NCBI GenBank assembly: GCA_002749535.1
Contig: MZZL01000409.1
Location: 2,992,160-3,056,159, forward strand
Reading direction: 5' to 3'
From: Apophysomyces variabilis
Taxonomy: Eukaryota > Mucoromycota > Mucoromycetes > Mucorales > Mucoraceae
DNA length: 64,000 bases
Shown: in pieces, positions 10,166 to 22,902 of the stretch
Layout of the letters: each line of letters starts with the position of its first letter
Position numbering within the stretch: the stretch's first letter is position 1
Notes under the pieces: generated by a model
Told to the model about the DNA's origin: nothing
What the model saw: only the letters and a program-made list of their open reading frames with translations
Database searches by the model: none
Made by a program: the position numbers and the translations under genes

Positions 10166-12909
10166 ATGATGTGGAATCGCGTCTGGCTAGGTCTGCTGGG
10201 CCTCTCCTTCATTCCCCTATTGTCAGCGTTGACAGGTAGTGCCTTTTTCCCTAAGATCGGTAACAAACCAGCTTTGGTCTAGTTGACGACTACAAGATAA
10301 CAAGTCTACCCGGAATTGATATCCGTAGCCTGAATTTCACCCAATACGCGGGGTAACGCTGGATATTATCTTGCCTATTCGTACTGACTATAAGAAAGAC
10401 ACATCGAAATATCTGCTGAAACCAAGGCGAACATATTTTTTTGGATGTTAGAACAAGAACATACAACAACACCAGAAAAATTGGTACATAATTAACGACG
10501 ATCAACAATCAGCTAATGACTTATGCGCAGGTTATCTGGTTGAACGGTGGACCCGGGTGCTCAAGGTATTTATCAGAAAAGGAAAATTCAAAGAAACCCT
10601 TTAACAAGTGGAATAAAGTATGGATGGACTATTTCTGGAAAACGGACCGTACCGCGTTAATAAGGACCTTAGCTTAACGATAAGCGAAGGAGGATGGCAG
10701 GATTACGCTGTTACGGTTTTTGGTAAATTCTTAAAAGGTCACGGACAGCATTTCATACTATAGTCATAGTCGATCAGCCTGTAGGAACAGGGTTCAGTTA
10801 TTCCGATGCAAACGGCTATATGCACAGCCTCGAACAGGTTCGATCTTATTGCGTATGGAAACACAACACTAAAATTGTTCAATTAGATATCGAACGAATT
10901 CACCGTATTTTTGGATAAGTTTTTCGACCTCTTTCCTCACTTGCGTAAATACGACGTATGTGTGTACACATAGAAAAGAAAGGTATAAATGTGCTCAAGC
11001 CACATATCATTGCATAGCTATATCTTGCTGGCGAAAGTTTTGCTGGTACCTATATTCCCTATTTTGCCTCTGAACTGCTAAAGGCTAATGAAAAGCAGGG
11101 AAATAAGGTTGGAGCATTGGAAAGCCTTTGGTATAGGGACTTATATTTGCATAGTATAACCTCCTGGGCATTGCAATTGGAAACGGTTGGATTTCGCCTG
11201 TACACCAAGTAAGTGAAGAAATGTTTATCCTAGTATTTTGACATGAAATAGTATGATGCATACTACGATTTCAGCGTAAAGAATAACCTCTTGGAAGGGG
11301 AATGGAAGGTAAGCGTTTGCATGACTCAGTGCCATACCATTAAGCTGCGTCTAGGAAATTGCGAGTCGTCAGTTGAAAGAGTGCCATATAGCAATGAAGG
11401 AAAAAGTTCGGATTAACGTTAGAGTATGCGAGAACGTTCTGCAAACTGTTTTAGATAACTCCACTCATACGTAAGTAACGGTTTGTTATGTTTGATATTA
11501 GCATGATAACGTATGTAACCCCATAGTAAGGACGGGCAGCCATACTGCATTAATCAGTACGATATTCGTCTAAGAGATGAGGAATCGCCCGATTGTGGTC
11601 AGTCATGGCCTTACGAATTGAAAGATATGACTGAATATCTGAGGGTAATGATTCTGTACGTATCTATATAACTGAAGTTCCGAATAGTTACCTGCTCTAA
11701 AATCTGCTATTCACGCTAATACGCAAGCCTTGGGATGGATCGAGTGCTCACATAGTGTATCGCGCGCATTACATGGCGACAACAGTACACCAGCATACGA
11801 TGTAAGCTGAAAAGGTTGCTTCTAACAAGTACTAACAATACCGTAGCTTCTTCCTTCCATTCTGCAAAAAATACCGATACTGTTATATAGGTAACTTAAC
11901 CCGACTGAAAATAGAACAGAAATGGATGCTGACAAGATAGTTAGCGGTGAATTCGATCTGATATGCAACACACTTGGGACTGAATATTTAATCGGTAACC
12001 TGACATGGAACGGTGAGAAGGGCTTCCAGGTAGTAAGAATAAAAAGTTAAGGCGGGATGCAGATTCCCTAACCCAGATTTAGGGTGCGGAACAATCAGAC
12101 TGGTTTATAGACAATAAATTAGTTGGCTACTATACCACAGCGCGCAACTTGACCTATGTGTTAATCAAGAATGGTAGTCATATGGTGCCTTATGACCGTC
12201 CTATTGAAACACTTGACATGATCAATCGTTTTATGGGCGTCGGAGATAATGCCGTGCGAGGATTACCGAGTCGTGTCGATCAAAACCTGACAGGGGTCGA
12301 ACCAACAAAACCATCTACTGGTAGCAAGTCAGCCGGTACATCTACGCCAGCCGGTGAAAAAATAGTCCATGATGACACAGGATCTGATTCAGTGAGTGCA
12401 GCGCAGGACGAACACCAAGACTCAAGAAGTCAATGGGGAGGATATAAGGGCTGGTATGTTGGCAACAACAAGAAACGTGTATTGATGACTAGCACAGGAG
12501 CGCTTTGGCGGTAGCCATTATGATCTTGTCACTGGCTGCTGTCGGGTTTTGTTGGTACCGTTCAGGAAAGTCGTCCAAATCTCCAAGCGCTTGGTTTGAA
12601 CGACTACGTCAATTATTTGGGAAAACTACACGACCAAAGAAGCTACGCTTGGATGATCAAGATGATACAAACGAACTGTATGTTACCATCCTTCGATAAA
12701 ATGTTGGACTGACAAATTCTGCGTTTATCAGGGACGAGCTTGTGGTTCAAACGCCCACTTTGTTTGCAGCTGAAGACTCGGATGAGGATGAAGAGCCGAC
12801 CAAGCGTAAGACAACTCATTTTGCTATTGCAGATGACGATGAGGAAACGGACGATATTGATGATTTTGCCGAATGGCACGAGGAAACTAATTCTGACAAG
12901 CAAAACTAA
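10166..12909 (+). CDS. KEX1: Kex1-type pheromone-processing serine carboxypeptidase
   Basis: Eighteen exons: 10166-10235, 10283-10352, 10399-10483, 10531-10565, 10619-10722, 10764-10837, 10887-10955, 11018-11107, 11155-11208, 11252-11308, 11355-11470, 11527-11644, 11688-11801, 11847-11890, 11945-12029, 12083-12453, 12498-12677, 12732-12909; 637 residues. Introns are 41-62 bases. An N-terminal signal peptide (MMWNRVWLGLLGLSFIPLL) precedes the S10 domain: VIWLNGGPGCSSMDG, VDQPVGTGFSY, the nucleophile in GESFAGTY (Ser176), the acid in SGEFDLICN (Asp371) and the base in GSHMVPYDRP (His428). A transmembrane span (about 520-540) and an acidic cytosolic tail (EDSDEDEEP) give the late-Golgi type I layout. 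The enzyme trims C-terminal Lys/Arg from Kex2-cut propeptides. The junction at 10722/10764 leaves three extra residues (VTV) compared with relatives, so that splice site is the least sure. Confidence 0.95.
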
Positions 12910-14059
12910 ACAAAAACTTAAAAAGGGCAATTGAGGTTTCTTTTAAATTCAATAGCAAGATTTTGACACAACTGAGATAGAGCAGAAAAATTAAAGTGTT
13001 CAACGTCTGCTGTTTCTTCCAACTCATTCAATTACAGCATCTTGCCATAAAACGGCATCAGTGTTTTTCGAACAAGTAGGATTGCTTGTGATAATGGTGT
13101 GATATGACTTGTTCCTGAGCATCATTTCGAGCTTTTGGCCAGAATAACGCCGTAATGCTTTCCACCCAGTCTTCAGCTAAGCAGTGTATTGCTATGGCGA
13201 CCATTCAACTACTCCCGTGTAGCTTTGGATGCAGATTAACTCCAGTATTGGTTACGCCTGTAGGAAGTCCTCTCCTTCTTTAAACTACCTTTTCCGGCAT
13301 TCTGTGTTTCTCTCAACAGTCCGTTCCTTTGAACATCATCGAAAAGAGTGCGTGCATCCTGAATGGCGTATGATATCTGTAAGCGTTTGACTGATACTGT
13401 ATATTACATCAGATTTTCATACGGACGATATGGTTGTTTTGCAGCACACGATGTTGGCTGTCTGCTTTTGATGTACTTGGTTTGCCATTGATGGAATCAC
13501 CTTTATGCATATCCCTTTACTTGCTGATTGTGAATGGTATCAATGGCATAAGGGATTCATTGATTACTTCCACTTTGCTCTACTCCAGGATCCATATTTA
13601 AATCAGAATTTTTCTGAATGTGTTGGGTCATCAACCCATTTTTGTACAAAATAATACTAAGACGGGAGACAATAATCGTTTTTTGACCAGCCAGCCTTTC
13701 TATGCCAGGTTTCTAGTGAGCCATGATTCTTATCCAGCCGATTTGCCAGCAATATCTTGGGCATGTTTACGCCGCCTGTAAGCGAACAGATATTGTAAAG
13801 TTGGAGCAAGCAGTTCATTTGTTCTGCATAACCCGGTGATGTCCCGGTTCGGACACGGACGCTGGCGCCCAGCCTGTTTGTGCTGAAATCGCAATTTCGC
13901 TGGAGATAGTTAATGTCGGTGATTGCAGCCAACTTAGACCGAGAACTTCAAACGCAGCTCAAAAGCTGCAAACAGGTGGTTGCCCTTTCTACCTTTTGTA
14001 GTCTTTGCTCGAATTCCTGACCCACTTCCCTGTTGTTTTCCACAGTATCAACTCCGTAA
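12910..14059. other. no gene seen between KEX1 and SEC1
   Basis: Spacer of about 1.15 kb. Open frames on either strand are short and show no domain. It holds the KEX1 3' region and the SEC1 promoter. Confidence 0.4.
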
Positions 14060-16814
14060 ATGATAGGTGTTGATGAAATTCTGAAAAGACGTACGTAACG
14101 AGTATAGGTATATCAGTGAGCTCATCTATCCGGTTCCTGGGATTCGTTACTTAGGCTTTCTCGAGCTAATCAAGTCTGTCCAGCCGGCGGGACGATGGAA
14201 GCTTGTAGTTGTAGATAGCTTGTCTTTAAAGATCCTAAATTCGGCCTGTAAAATGTATGACATCCTCGAGGAAAATGTAAGGCAACCTAACGAGATGAGG
14301 CTCAGTGGAACTGACTATGTTTTTTTTCTCTTCTTGTTGTTGTAGGTTACTTGTAAGCATCCTTTCTACTAAACGGTTTTTTTCGATAGACTGATTTGGT
14401 TTTAGTGGTTGAAAACATTGAGAAGCCACGACAGCCTTATCCTAGTGTTGAAGCTGTCTATATTTTGACACCTTGCATTGAATCTTGTACTCGACTTGTG
14501 GATGATTTTTCTCGCGATGATGGACCAATGTATGCTGCAGCCCATGTACATTTTATCAATGGTCAGTTTCGAACTGTAAATAATCCTTTTATCCTAAAGC
14601 TGTGTACAGGCCTGGATAATGCTGTCTTTACCGATTTCACGCGCAAACTGAAGGCAACTGGCGCGGATAAATACATTCAAAGTCTAAAGGAGATGTATGT
14701 GGACTTTTTAGGTAGGTGATATGCGCAAGTCAGTGAGAAATAGTACGTTGAAATAATTAGAAACAATTAGTTCGTGAGCAGTCAGTTTATATTTTGGATG
14801 ATGAGCGCAAATTCAACACTCTGTTCGGGAATGATTTATCGTCGGGAGGCGGAAACCGCACCAGCTCGGCAAGCAAAATCGAAGGCGAGCTGGAAGACAT
14901 CGCTAAACAGGTATAAAGCATTGAAAGACTGGGACGAGCTTATCCAATCCATGCACTGTCCCCAGGTTCTCTGTTTGTGCGTCACTCTGGGTGAGAACCC
15001 GCTTATTCGCTATCATAGACCACTTGACGTACAAGGCACTATCAACCGCAATATACCATGGCATCTGGCTAAGCTAGTTCAGGCTGAGCTAGATAACTTT
15101 TGTAAAATCAACCCTGAGTTTCCGGTAGGTTATACCAACCCTTCTCTTTTCAATAATGTTTATCAATTCATTCCGAAAATAGCCACCTCGCGACCCTCCG
15201 TTACCCCGCGGTACCCTGATTTTACTTGATCGCACCATTGATCCTATTTCACCCTTCCTCCATGAGTTCACATACCAGGCTATGATTGCTGATCTGCTAA
15301 AGAATGAAGAAACAGCTGCAGGTCTTAAGTACTCCTATGAATATACACAAGAAGATGGTACCACTAAAGATCAGGAAATAACATTGAACGACCAAGACAC
15401 GGTATACACGTCAATTCGGCACATGCATATCGCTAGCACTACAGAAAAATTGATTGAGGAGTTCAACGCGTTTACAACCGAGAACAAAACTACATCCGGA
15501 GGGTATGATGTTATAGAGGGATGAAGTGGAAGCTGAACAGCATTATAGTCAAAATTCAGTTAGAAGTCTAAACGACATGAAGCAAGTTATTGCAAACTTA
15601 CCCCAGTTTCAAGAAATGAAGACAAAGGTACATCAGTTGATTGCATAGTAGGCTTATGAACTGAGATAGTTGGGTTTAGTTTTCGGCGCACATGACTATT
15701 GCCAGTGACTGTATGAGTGAGTTTACGAAGCAAAACCTTGAAACGATCGGTTTGCTGGAACAGGTAATGGTAGCAGGAGAAGGTAGCCTTCGGCTCAACC
15801 TGCGACTAGAACATGGCGTGCGGTGAGACACCTGAAGGCAATGCTCCAAAGCATTTGGTCGAAGAGCTGGTGCCGATTTTGGACGATCCATATACAAGGT
15901 AAGATACAGCTCTTACTATGGGGTTTTACCAAGCCTTTTATAAAGTCAGATGATCAAGACACGTTTGATTATGTTGTGGATTGCCACATCGGACAAAGTG
16001 GATACCGAAGAACTTCAGCTTCTTCTTGCCCATGCACGACTGGATCAAGAGTACAAGGATGCGATTGAGAATTTGAGCTTGTTAGGTGTGCAACTCTCCA
16101 AATCTGCAAACAAACAAGGTGAAAAAACGAAGAAAGACAAGAAGAAACGTGAAAGTGTGGCTAGCCAGCAAGATGTACCTTTTGATTTGTCACGCTATGT
16201 TCCAGTGGTGAAGCGTGTAGCGGAAGGTCACATCAAAGAGACGATCGACCAAAGTCTATTCCCTCTTCTCCGTGTAGCCGAACCAGAAAGCTTAAGACGT
16301 AATTCGACTCATACGCGTAAACAAGTACCGCAGTTACGCGTGTACAAAACACAATGGCACAAGAAATCAACAGGAAACAATGTAAGTATCTTAAGAGAAC
16401 AGTCAAACTGTACAAGTAAAGCTAAGATAGAACATGTAGGCTGCGCCAAAACCTCCATCTGGTCCTCCTGTGATAATATTTGTCGTAGGTGGAATGACAT
16501 ATTCTGAGATGAGATCAGCCTACGAACTCGCAGAAACATTTGATCGGGAGGTTTATATCGGTATGTGGAAAGGACTGAAAGGCTGACATGACCTAAATCC
16601 ACCTGCAGGTTCCACTCATATTATCACACCCGATAAGTTTGTGAATAGTCTCAGCATGCTTGATAAGAAGCCTCCACCTCCTAAAAGCGTAGTTCCGCCC
16701 TACACAACTAACGTTCATACCGCAGCGCCGCCTAGGACAACGTCAGCTGGTGAAACACCAATTCCATCTAATTCTTCACGAATGTCGGGACATAAGCTTC
16801 TCGGTAAATGGTAA
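14060..16814 (+). CDS. SEC1: Sec1/Munc18-family exocytosis protein
   Basis: Fourteen exons: 14060-14090, 14155-14276, 14346-14352, 14406-14561, 14610-14711, 14771-14910, 14966-15124, 15183-15502, 15549-15627, 15680-15763, 15810-15898, 15946-16381, 16440-16560, 16609-16814; 683 residues. Family landmarks: IKSVQPAGRWKLVVVD near the start, the ACKMYDILEE stretch, VEAVYILTP, then PRGTLILLDRTIDPISP with LHEFTYQAM, QNMACGETPEG, and near the end VIIFVVGGMTYSEMRSAYEL followed by GSTHIITPDKF. Exon 3 is a 7-base micro-exon that restores the conserved VTLVE segment. SM proteins clasp SNARE bundles; this branch acts at the plasma membrane in exocytosis and hyphal tip growth. The C-terminal tail is Pro/Ser-rich. 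Start chosen as the ATG that splices in phase to the conserved core; exon 1 is short and the least certain part. Confidence 0.94.
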
Positions 16815-17439
16815 CAAATGTATCCTCTTCATTGCGAATTGGAATAAATGCGCCATATATTCCAAATGGACCCTACTGCGCGGCCAATACTGTCGTTGTA
16901 TACATGTTGTGTCTTAAAGTTACGTTGATCACTGCACTAAAGTATAGGCAATTGTATGGCATTCACGTATACGACTGTTAATTATACCAGGCTTTAATAA
17001 CTTGGTACTATATGCAAACCAACCATGAGCCACTCCATCAATTAGAGACGGATATCCATTTGGGGATGGTAGTGATACTGAGAGCTATTATTTCGTTTTG
17101 GATTTCGAGACCAGGTCTCTTTCCCTATCATCTAAAAGGACCCAGCAACAATAGCATCGAGATCACTTTATAAGAACCAACTCCGGTTATGCGCTATATG
17201 TAGCCAAATTAAGATAAAGATTTACAAGGGGAACCGTGTTATTCAAGGGCCTTTGATAACGTTTGTCATTGACTACCATTTGAGGAACTCCTGAGGCCTC
17301 TTGCAGTTGTGCACAACTGAACGCTGGGGTCGAAATGCTGCAAAGAAAACAACAGTCACTTAAAGGTTTTCCAGTGCCAACATTTTTTTTCCGCCTTTCC
17401 CTGTCTTGTTTTTTCTCTCTCTTTCCTCTCCATCGCACA
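16815..17439. other. spacer with pyrimidine-rich PDB1 leader
   Basis: No gene seen. The 50 bases before the PDB1 start (17390-17438) are a C/T tract, a common leader or promoter feature of highly expressed fungal genes. Confidence 0.5.
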
Positions 17440-18933
17440 ATGACTTTCCTCTCCACACTTCAACGTGTTGCTCCCGTTGCCTCCGTTGCCAGACGTGCTG
17501 CTTCCGTTTCAGCTAAGCCGGCTGTCGTCACTTTGGCTCAAAAGAGATTCAATTCCGGCAAGGCCGTCGAGGTAAAAGAGGGAAAAAATTTAAAGGAAAA
17601 AAAAATTAGAAGATGCCTGGGAAATTGGAAACATGATCTAACGTTATAATTGAACTTTTTTTCTACAGATGACTGTCCGTGATGCGTTGAACCAAGCTTT
17701 GGAAGAAGAGATGTTGGCAGACGAGAAAGTTTACATTCTTGGTGAGGAAGTTGCTCAGTACAATGGTGCCTACAAGGTAAGCATCGTTTTCTGGGAAGAC
17801 TCGGGAAAATAGTGAAAAAAGGTTGGGGTTCCCTTCGGGTGAAATAGGTGACGGCGGTCATGGAGTTACTGTCGGAGATTGGACGATTAGATTTAATGGA
17901 TGTACTTGCTTAGGTTACCAAAGGCCTTCTGGACAAATTCGGCGCTAAGCGTGTGATTGATACTCCCATCACGGAAATGGGTATTGCCGGTATTGCCGTT
18001 GGTTCTGCTTTCAGTGGTCTGAAGCCCATTTGTGAGTTCATGACCTTCAACTTTGCTATGCAGGTAATCAAAAAGGGCAACTTACCAAAAGAGAGGTGAA
18101 ACTAAAGTTTTGCTCTTTATCTTGTGTGCTTAGGCTATCGATCAAATCGTGAACTCAGCAGCAAAGACTCATTACATGTCTGGCGGTATCGTTAAGTGTC
18201 CTATCGTATTCCGCGGTCCCAATGGTGCAGCTGCTGGCGTTGCTGCTCAGCACTCTCAGTGTTTTGCTGCTTGGTACGGCTCTGTTCCTGGCTTGAAGGT
18301 TGTCTCTCCCTGGAACTCCGAAGATGCCAAGGGTTTGTTGAAGGCTGCTATCCGTGATCCTAACCCTGTCGTTGTCCTTGAGAACGAATTGGAATACGGT
18401 GTTTCTTATCCTATGTCCCAAGAAGCTCTTTCCTCGGACTTTGTGCTGCCCATTGGCAAGGCCAAGATTGAGCGTGAGGGTAAGGATATTACCATCGTGT
18501 CCCACTCTCGTTCCGTTGGTTTCTCCATGAAGGCTGCTGAGGAATTGGCTAAGAGCGGTATCTCCGCTGAAGTTATCAACTTGAGATCCATCAAGCCCCT
18601 TGATACCGAAACCATTTTCAATTCCATCAAGAAGACCAACCGTATCATCACTGTTGAAGGTGGCTGGGCTTCCTTCGGTGTTGGTTCCGAGATTGCTGCT
18701 CAAGTCATGGAATGTAAGTCATGTGTGAATGTTAAGATTACGAGCATTACGAACTAAATCGGATTTTGCTTGTAGCGTCTGCCTTCGATTACCTTGATGC
18801 CCCTCTTGTTCGTGTTGCTGGTGCCGATGTGCCCACTCCTTACGCTCAGAACCTCGAATCTCTTGCCTTCCCTGACGAAAAGGTCATTGTTAAGGCCGTC
18901 AGAGATGTACTTGACAAGAAGATCGGTGCCTAA
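17440..18933 (+). CDS. PDB1: pyruvate dehydrogenase E1 component, beta subunit (mitochondrial)
   Basis: Exons 17440-17571, 17669-17776, 17914-18063, 18134-18713, 18776-18933; 375 residues. The N-terminus ([20 protein letters not shown]) is basic, free of acidic residues and Ala-rich, a classic mitochondrial presequence. The mature part begins [29 protein letters not shown] and [16 protein letters not shown] are thiamine-diphosphate and subunit-contact stretches of E1 beta. [40 protein letters not shown] and [12 protein letters not shown] complete the fold. With E1 alpha it decarboxylates pyruvate to feed acetyl-CoA into the TCA cycle. Codons are strongly C/G-ending and biased compared with the neighbours, as in a highly expressed gene. 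Introns 1 (97) and 2 (137) are longer than the window norm. Confidence 0.97.
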
Positions 18934-19313
18934 GTAGTTTATTACCTATTGAAATTGTCTTACTAGTGGTATTCATGTCGTTTCCTTTGCTTGTAAATAT
19001 AGAATTTGGGGACATCCCAATGAAAGACTAAAAGGAAAGAGGATTCGCGTGCATGTCTTGCTTGTTTCGGGTGTATTACTGTGCGTGTGCGGGTATTGAT
19101 TTGATTCATGCGGCCTGAAGTTATCATTCGTAGAGACTTTGTGGTGGCTGACCACTGGCATGGCGTCATGGGTTGATCGATAGAGCAACAAATCAGGGAA
19201 AGTCTTATTTTCGTCAGGGCCTTTAAAAGGCTGTCTCGCTTCAGTTCCATTTCTCCTTCCAATCTATAAATTCTACCCTTTACATTTTTTTCATCAGTGT
19301 CTATTTAATAACA
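18934..19313. other. spacer between PDB1 and the kinase gene
   Basis: Holds the PDB1 3' end and the kinase promoter. No coding signal seen. Confidence 0.5.
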
Positions 19314-21106
19314 ATGCTGGCATGTTTGAAACAAATCTTTCGACCGCATAAGAAGATTCAGCAAAAACAAAAGAAGAAATCCAGCATTCATGTAATATCG
19401 TATACCCGTCCAAGATATGCAGGACATCCGAAACCTATTCTAGTCAAAACAAATTCTCGCAATGAACAAAAATCAGGCGATACTCCACAATCGACCGAAA
19501 ATGACAAACAAAAGAATCAAAAAACATATCCGGTACTGGATGGCTACGAATTCGTTCAAAAACTGGGCGAGTAAGTGCTATCTTTTTTTCTTTCTTTCCT
19601 GACATCAAGCGTACTCACCATTCTATTAGTGGTGCTTTCTCGGATGTTTACAAAGCGCGCCAAAAGAGTACAAACCGGTATGTTGCTGTCAAGGTGGCAC
19701 ACAAACATCGACCAGATCAAGTAAAGTAGAAAAAGGCAAATAAACAGACCATTTATGTATACCTAGGTGGGTAAAAAACATCTTCATCCAAGTATGAAAA
19801 AAAGACCGAAAGCGACCGAGGTAAGATGATGTCATGACGAGGGTCAGTGCGTATTCATGAAGATGGACTACCATTAGCGTGCCAATATCCTCAAGGAAGT
19901 GCAGATCATGCGTGATATCAGCCATCCTAACATTGTCCAGCTGATTCATTTTTGCGAATCCAACGAACATTATTTCTTAGTGTTGGAGCTGAGCACAGGT
20001 GGCGAACTTTTCCAACGCATCGTCGAGTTTACCTATTTTAGTGAGCCATTGAGTCGACATGTCATGGTGCAAGTAGCAGAAGCTGTCCGATACCTTCATG
20101 AAGAATGTGGAATCGTGCATCGGTAAGAAAAAGAGAGAGAGGCAGAAGGAAGTGACCAATGCTTTTATTTTTGCCCAGGGATATCAAACCAGAGAATATC
20201 TTATACGATCCTATTCCGTGGATTCCTTCCAAAACACCGCCAAAGAAGAGAGCGGGTGATGGGCCTAAGAAAAAGGACGAAGGCGAATTCATTCCAGGCG
20301 TGGGTGGTGGTGGCATTGGTAGGGTGAAACTAGCTGATTTTGGTTTATCGAAAGTCATCTGGGGCCATTCAACGGCAACACCTTGTGGGACCATGGGCTA
20401 CACCGCGCCAGAAATCATGCGGGATCAAACCTATTCCAAGGCAGTAGATTTATGGGCCATTGGGTGCGTATTGTATACCATACTTTCTGGCTTCCCACCC
20501 TTTTATGATGAATCCATTTCTGCTTTAACAGAAAAGGTGGCACGTGGGAAATTTGCTTTTCTCAGTCCATGGTGGGATCCTGTATCGGACGCTGCAAAAG
20601 ATCTGATATCGCATCTGTTATGTGTCGATCCCAACAAACGTTATACGATCCATCAATTGTTAAAGCATTCTTGGATGACGGAGGACCCTTTCGAACCTGA
20701 AACGATACCTTCACCCGTCTCTGTCACAACCACAACTCCTTTATTACCAGCGCCAGTAGCCTCTACCGTGCCATCTGCTTCGGAAACGCTCGAACCTGCT
20801 GTTCGACGCAAAGATGTATTTTCCGCAGGGGTACCGACACTAAAAGAAATCTTGGATATTACGTATGCTTGTCATCGCATGGGAGAAGATATCAGTACTG
20901 TAGAGGATGGCCATCTCACGGTTCAGGGAGGTCGTGAAGCGATGGCCACTGAATTGGCACGACATCGTCGTGGTATTCCTCCTCCTTCTGCAGAACCAAA
21001 TCAATCTCGGGACAAAGCAGCCACGTTTGAGTTATGTCTTGATCATGCCACATTGTTAAAGAACCGACGCGAAAACAACAAACGACTTGTTGCCGCTGCT
21101 CACTAA
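19314..21106 (+). CDS. Rck2/Srk1-like MAPK-activated protein kinase (CaMK group)
   Basis: Exons 19314-19570, 19630-19720, 19767-19820, 19878-20122, 20179-21106; 524 residues. Glycine loop KLGDGAFSDVYK, catalytic lysine VAVK (Lys107), HRDIKPEN (Asp217), DFG (Asp269), activation segment ending TPCGTMGYTAPE, then DLWAIGCVLYTILSGFPPF. The insert between HRDIKPEN and DFG, with PIPWIPSKTP and EFIPGVGGGGIGRVKLADFG, is characteristic of the yeast Rck1/Rck2 and fission-yeast Srk1 branch. These kinases act below the Hog1/Sty1 stress MAPK and can slow translation or mitosis. The tail is Ser/Thr/Pro-rich, plausible for MAPK docking, but no docking site was identified with confidence. The first 75 residues are basic and low-complexity. 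Confidence 0.93.
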
Positions 21107-21419
21107 AGGAAAACAGTAGAAAGAAAAAAAGTTGAACCTCCCTATTCTTGTTACTAGTAATAACGCTTTATCATGTTTCTCGAAAGAAGAGAATAGAAAC
21201 AACAACAAAACAAGGGCATTGTTTACATGCGCTTACAAAGGGATCAGTTTTGCAGGAATAGCTTCAATAGAGAAAGGGTCGAGTTATATATCGTTTGGTT
21301 TGCAGAATCGTTTGTCAATGGAGCAAGTTAGTTGCGGATGTGTGTCTTTAAGGGGAGAGAGGTTGGGGTGTGGGTAACTAAATGTAGTTGATATCTGGCC
21401 ACTGCATCAACGCTTTCCG
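21107..21419. other. 3' region between convergent kinase and PEX4 genes
   Basis: Short spacer between two tail-to-tail genes. Nothing further seen. Confidence 0.5.
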
Positions 21420-22017
21420 TTATTGTTCTGGCCTTGCATATAATTGAGTATACATTCTAACAAGACTTTCGTAGGCCAGTACGTCCCCACATCGTAATAA
21501 GTTTGCTGCGTCGCAATTAAGTGGTGATGACGGTTCAGGATTGGATAATAACAGAGATATAGCAAGGATGGTAGATTTAAGTGTCCATGCGGGAGACCAT
21601 TCAGTTTTGAGGATATCTAGACAGATTTCTCCTGTCTTCTCTTCATTAGCATACCACTTAACGTGATATTCGATCTGTTATGCCGATTTACCTTGAAATG
21701 GATATTGGGGTGGCATATGGTTGTCACAAAATGAATGTTGGGTGGATGAATGGGGTAGTTGGAAGGAACGCGAATACTCAATTCAAATACGCCACCTAAA
21801 ATCATATTTTATTCCCTTCAATATATTCCAATCTTTCCATAGCGTTATTCTCTTTACTACCTTCATAAGGTGTGCCGTCGATTCCACTTAATTTGGCCGT
21901 CCATGACAGTAAGTCGTCATCGGACAACGGTGCCAGCTCCATAATTTCAGGGTGATTTTTAGCTTCTCGTCCGAAATCACGCAACTCCTTTAGTAAGCGT
22001 CGAGAGACAGCGTCCAT
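21420..22017 (-). CDS. PEX4: ubiquitin-conjugating enzyme E2, Pex4-like
   Basis: Minus-strand exons 22017-21861, 21795-21692 and 21635-21420; 158 residues, the usual size of a bare UBC domain. It starts MDAVSRRLLKELRDF, has the β-sheet stretch TPYEGGVFELSIRVPSNYP, HPPNIHFVT, then the active-site cysteine in TGEICLDILK (Cys92). The C-terminal helices read WTLKSTILAISLLLSNP and SPLNCDAANLLR. The last two segments resemble Pex4, the peroxisomal E2 that ubiquitinates Pex5 for recycling. A general Ubc of another class is the alternative; no Pex22-binding residues can be judged by eye. The second intron acceptor (gagaag) was chosen because it restores TGEIC in frame. Confidence 0.88.
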
Positions 22018-22902
22018 TGAGTATTTGTTTGTGAAAAGAAAAAGAAAAGGTTGGGATAGTCAAAGCGAAAAGGGAAATTCCCCAAAAATTGACGTCAAAT
22101 TGGAAAGTCAGACAGGATGAGTTTGTGGAAGCCAAACAGGATGCGTATTTTCCAGCCAAATAGCTCCGGTCTTCTAACAAAATACATATGGGTCGGGATG
22201 ACTCACCTTTAACCATCAAGAAATAGCAAAGCGAAACGCAGTGCAACACCGCATATAGAACCTGCTCATATGCCGTAGCTGCCTGTATTTGAACGGTTAA
22301 ACATGGTCGATGAACGCTAAATGCTCATTCGTCGCCACATGCCGCAAAGATTTCCTTTGCTTTCCATATATATAGAAGGAATGCTTCGTATCCAGCATTT
22401 GCTTGTCTGGGGTGCATGACCGGTGTCGCCTTCTGTTCGATCGCCTTGCAGCCCGTCGTAATTGAAAGAGTAATCGACAATCACAGTATGAGCAACCTAT
22501 CCATAAGCAGATTCTCTTCATTGGTCCTTTTGCAAGAGGTCTGTTAGTTAGGCAAGATAATAGTAGAATTGAAAGAATAGGTTAACCAGAAAAGAGGAAA
22601 CGCAGAATAACACATGCTCGGTTTTGGTCCAATTGGCTTGGCAGAACAGCATCGTCACCTAACCATGGCATGATAGGGAAATACGCGTTGTGAGTTAAAC
22701 CTCCATGGAGGCTAACTAACAGATACTGTTTGCTGGTGTGCAGTATCAGAAAGGTTGCCTCCTTTCCAAAGGTGGCTGTGACCAATAGTGATTGAATGGG
22801 GAAACGGGAATCATACCCCGCTGAACGAGTATTTTCCCGTAACAACTTGCATGAATAAAAAAAAGGCTGTCTTTTGTCACCCCAGAAAAACACATATACA
22901 GC
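22018..22902. other. divergent intergenic region between PEX4 and the next gene
   Basis: Both flanking genes start here and point outward. Two minus-strand open frames (22297-22521 and 22582-22893) are present but lack family resemblance. The second is Cys-poor and reads like chance. Confidence 0.4.

Noticed and set aside
12149..12514. 121-codon frame and the overlapping 64-codon frame at 12505 as two genes
   Set aside because: They are the last exons of KEX1. A 44-base intron (12454-12497) joins them through the codon for Trp519.
15501..15548. Apparent frameshift in SEC1 after the GG at 15502
   Set aside because: A 46-base GT-AG intron (15503-15548) with a GCTGAAC branch-like site restores the frame, so no mutation is needed.
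18155..18703. 182-codon open frame on the minus strand inside PDB1
   Set aside because: It is the antisense shadow of the long PDB1 exon, whose strongly biased codons keep several frames open. It has no start context or family.
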